DNA of 6,343 bases. Origin: Phytoactinopolyspora endophytica (GTDB taxonomy: Bacteria > Actinomycetota > Actinomycetes > Jiangellales > Jiangellaceae). The translations under genes and the position numbers were made by a program. Shown in pieces: positions 5,693-6,343 of the stretch. Each line of letters begins with the position of its first letter. Positions within the stretch are counted from its first letter, which is position 1. The notes beneath the pieces are model-generated. The model ran no database searches. It saw only the letters and a list, made by a program, of their open reading frames with translations, and was not told the DNA's origin. The stretch lies in the NCBI RefSeq assembly GCF_004138495.1, contig NZ_ML142858.1:169452-175794 (forward strand), written 5' to 3'.

Positions 5693-6343
5693 CGGAGCTC
5701 TCCGATCGGTGTCAGATCCCACCGGTGCAGGGCGCCGTGTTCGCCGGCCGATACCGCGATGGGGGCGCCGTCGAGCTCGCCCAGGGCGACGGTGTTGACC
5801 TTGCCGAGGTGAGCGATGAACGGATCACCGATCTGCTCGTGGTTCTCCAGGTTCCACACACGGATCTCCTGTTCGCCGGCCGACACGGCGATCGGAACTC
5901 CACCGACCTCGCCCGCGGCGACCGAGCGGACGGGGCCGGTGTGCCCTTCCAGCGGGTCGCCGATTTGCTCGAGGCCGGCAAGGTCGAACAGCCGAAGGGC
6001 GCCGTCGTCGCTGCCGGTGACCGCGACAGGGGTGCCATCGACGTCGCCCATCGCCACTGCTCGTACCCATTCCCGGTGCCAGGTGTCGACCGCGGCGCCG
6101 ATCTGCTCACGCGCAGCCAGGTCCCACACGCGCAGCAGTCGGTCATCTCCGGTGGTCACCGCTACCGGCCCGCCGTCGATCAGGCCGGTGGCGACGGCTT
6201 CGACATCTTTGTGTGAACCGAGATCGTCACCGACCTGGTCGCCGGTGGCGAGGTCCCACATCCGCACCGAGCGGTCCACGCCGTCGGCACCCGTCACCGC
6301 CACCGGCCGGCCGTCGACCTCGGTAGTGGCGACCGTCGAGAGG
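5689..6343 (-). CDS. WD40 repeat protein, C-terminal part (N-terminus beyond the window)
   Basis: The frame is open from the right edge (first full codon at 6342, reading L-S-T-V-A-T-T-E-V-D-G) to a TGA at 5689-5691. A GTG at 6303 could be called a start, but the codons before it continue the repeat pattern, so the gene enters the window already in frame. About 217 residues cover five WD40 blades of 44-46 residues, each with V-D-G or L-D-G, then A-V-T/S-G, then R-x-W-D/N-L (R-L-F-D-L in one). The protein stops right after the last W-D-L (T-P-I-G-E-L-R). Its blades closely resemble those of the next gene, so the pair probably arose by duplication. Stop and start overlap as TTGA, so the genes are likely cotranscribed and translationally coupled. 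The missing N-terminus could be a membrane anchor, a kinase or an NTPase, as seen in other bacterial WD40 proteins; this cannot be told here. Confidence 0.85.
   Translation of the reverse strand, partial: LSTVATTEVDGRPVAVTGADGVDRSVRMWDLATGDQVGDDLGSHKDVEAVATGLIDGGPVAVTTGDDRLLRVWDLAAREQIGAAVDTWHREWVRAVAMGDVDGTPVAVTGSDDGALRLFDLAGLEQIGDPLEGHTGPVRSVAAGEVGGVPIAVSAGEQEIRVWNLENHEQIGDPFIAHLGKVNTVALGELDGAPIAVSAGEHGALHRWDLTPIGELR
5698..5703 (-). promoter_or_regulatory. Ribosome binding site of the downstream WD40 gene
   Basis: GGAGAG on the coding strand, 5 nt before the TTG at 5692-5690, lies inside the last codons of the upstream WD40 gene. It supports the TTG start and the stop-start coupling. Confidence 0.5.

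Overview
The window is GC-rich DNA with GTG and TTG starts and strong purine-rich ribosome binding sites. Its left part carries the gene order ftsB (DivIC family) - DUF501 - ppx/gppA family, which in mycobacteria and other Actinobacteria sits just after eno. The host is therefore almost certainly an actinomycete. Genus is not provable from the sequence; a soil actinomycete of the Jiangella or Streptomyces kind would fit the amidase and the WD40 proteins.

Layout. Bases 1-2029 are plus strand: the 3' part of an FtsB-like septum protein, a 160-bp spacer rich in inverted repeats, a DUF501 protein, and a short-form Ppx/GppA phosphatase. Bases 2030-2140 lie between converging genes and hold a 69-bp palindromic element (copy A). 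Bases 2141-4153 (minus) encode a secreted cell-wall hydrolase with a lysozyme/SLT-like N-terminal region, an Amidase_2 zinc amidase domain and an SH3-like tail. Bases 4154-4390 hold its promoter, a small hairpin and a second, same-orientation copy (B) of the palindromic element. Bases 4391-6343 (minus) encode two WD40 beta-propeller proteins whose genes overlap by TTGA: a complete membrane-anchored one with a polyproline head, and the C-terminal part of another that runs off the right edge.

How the parts relate. The left block is conserved housekeeping: cell division plus polyphosphate or alarmone turnover. The amidase is an independently transcribed peptidoglycan hydrolase bracketed by the two 69-bp repeats. 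The WD40 pair is probably one operon, transcribed leftward toward the amidase and ending at copy B. The least explained parts are non-coding: the two 69-bp palindromes, which share arms, length and orientation but differ in a core that is self-complementary in each, and the ftsB-DUF501 spacer, which has a perfect 20-bp inverted repeat and a hairpin that can hide the DUF501 ribosome binding site.
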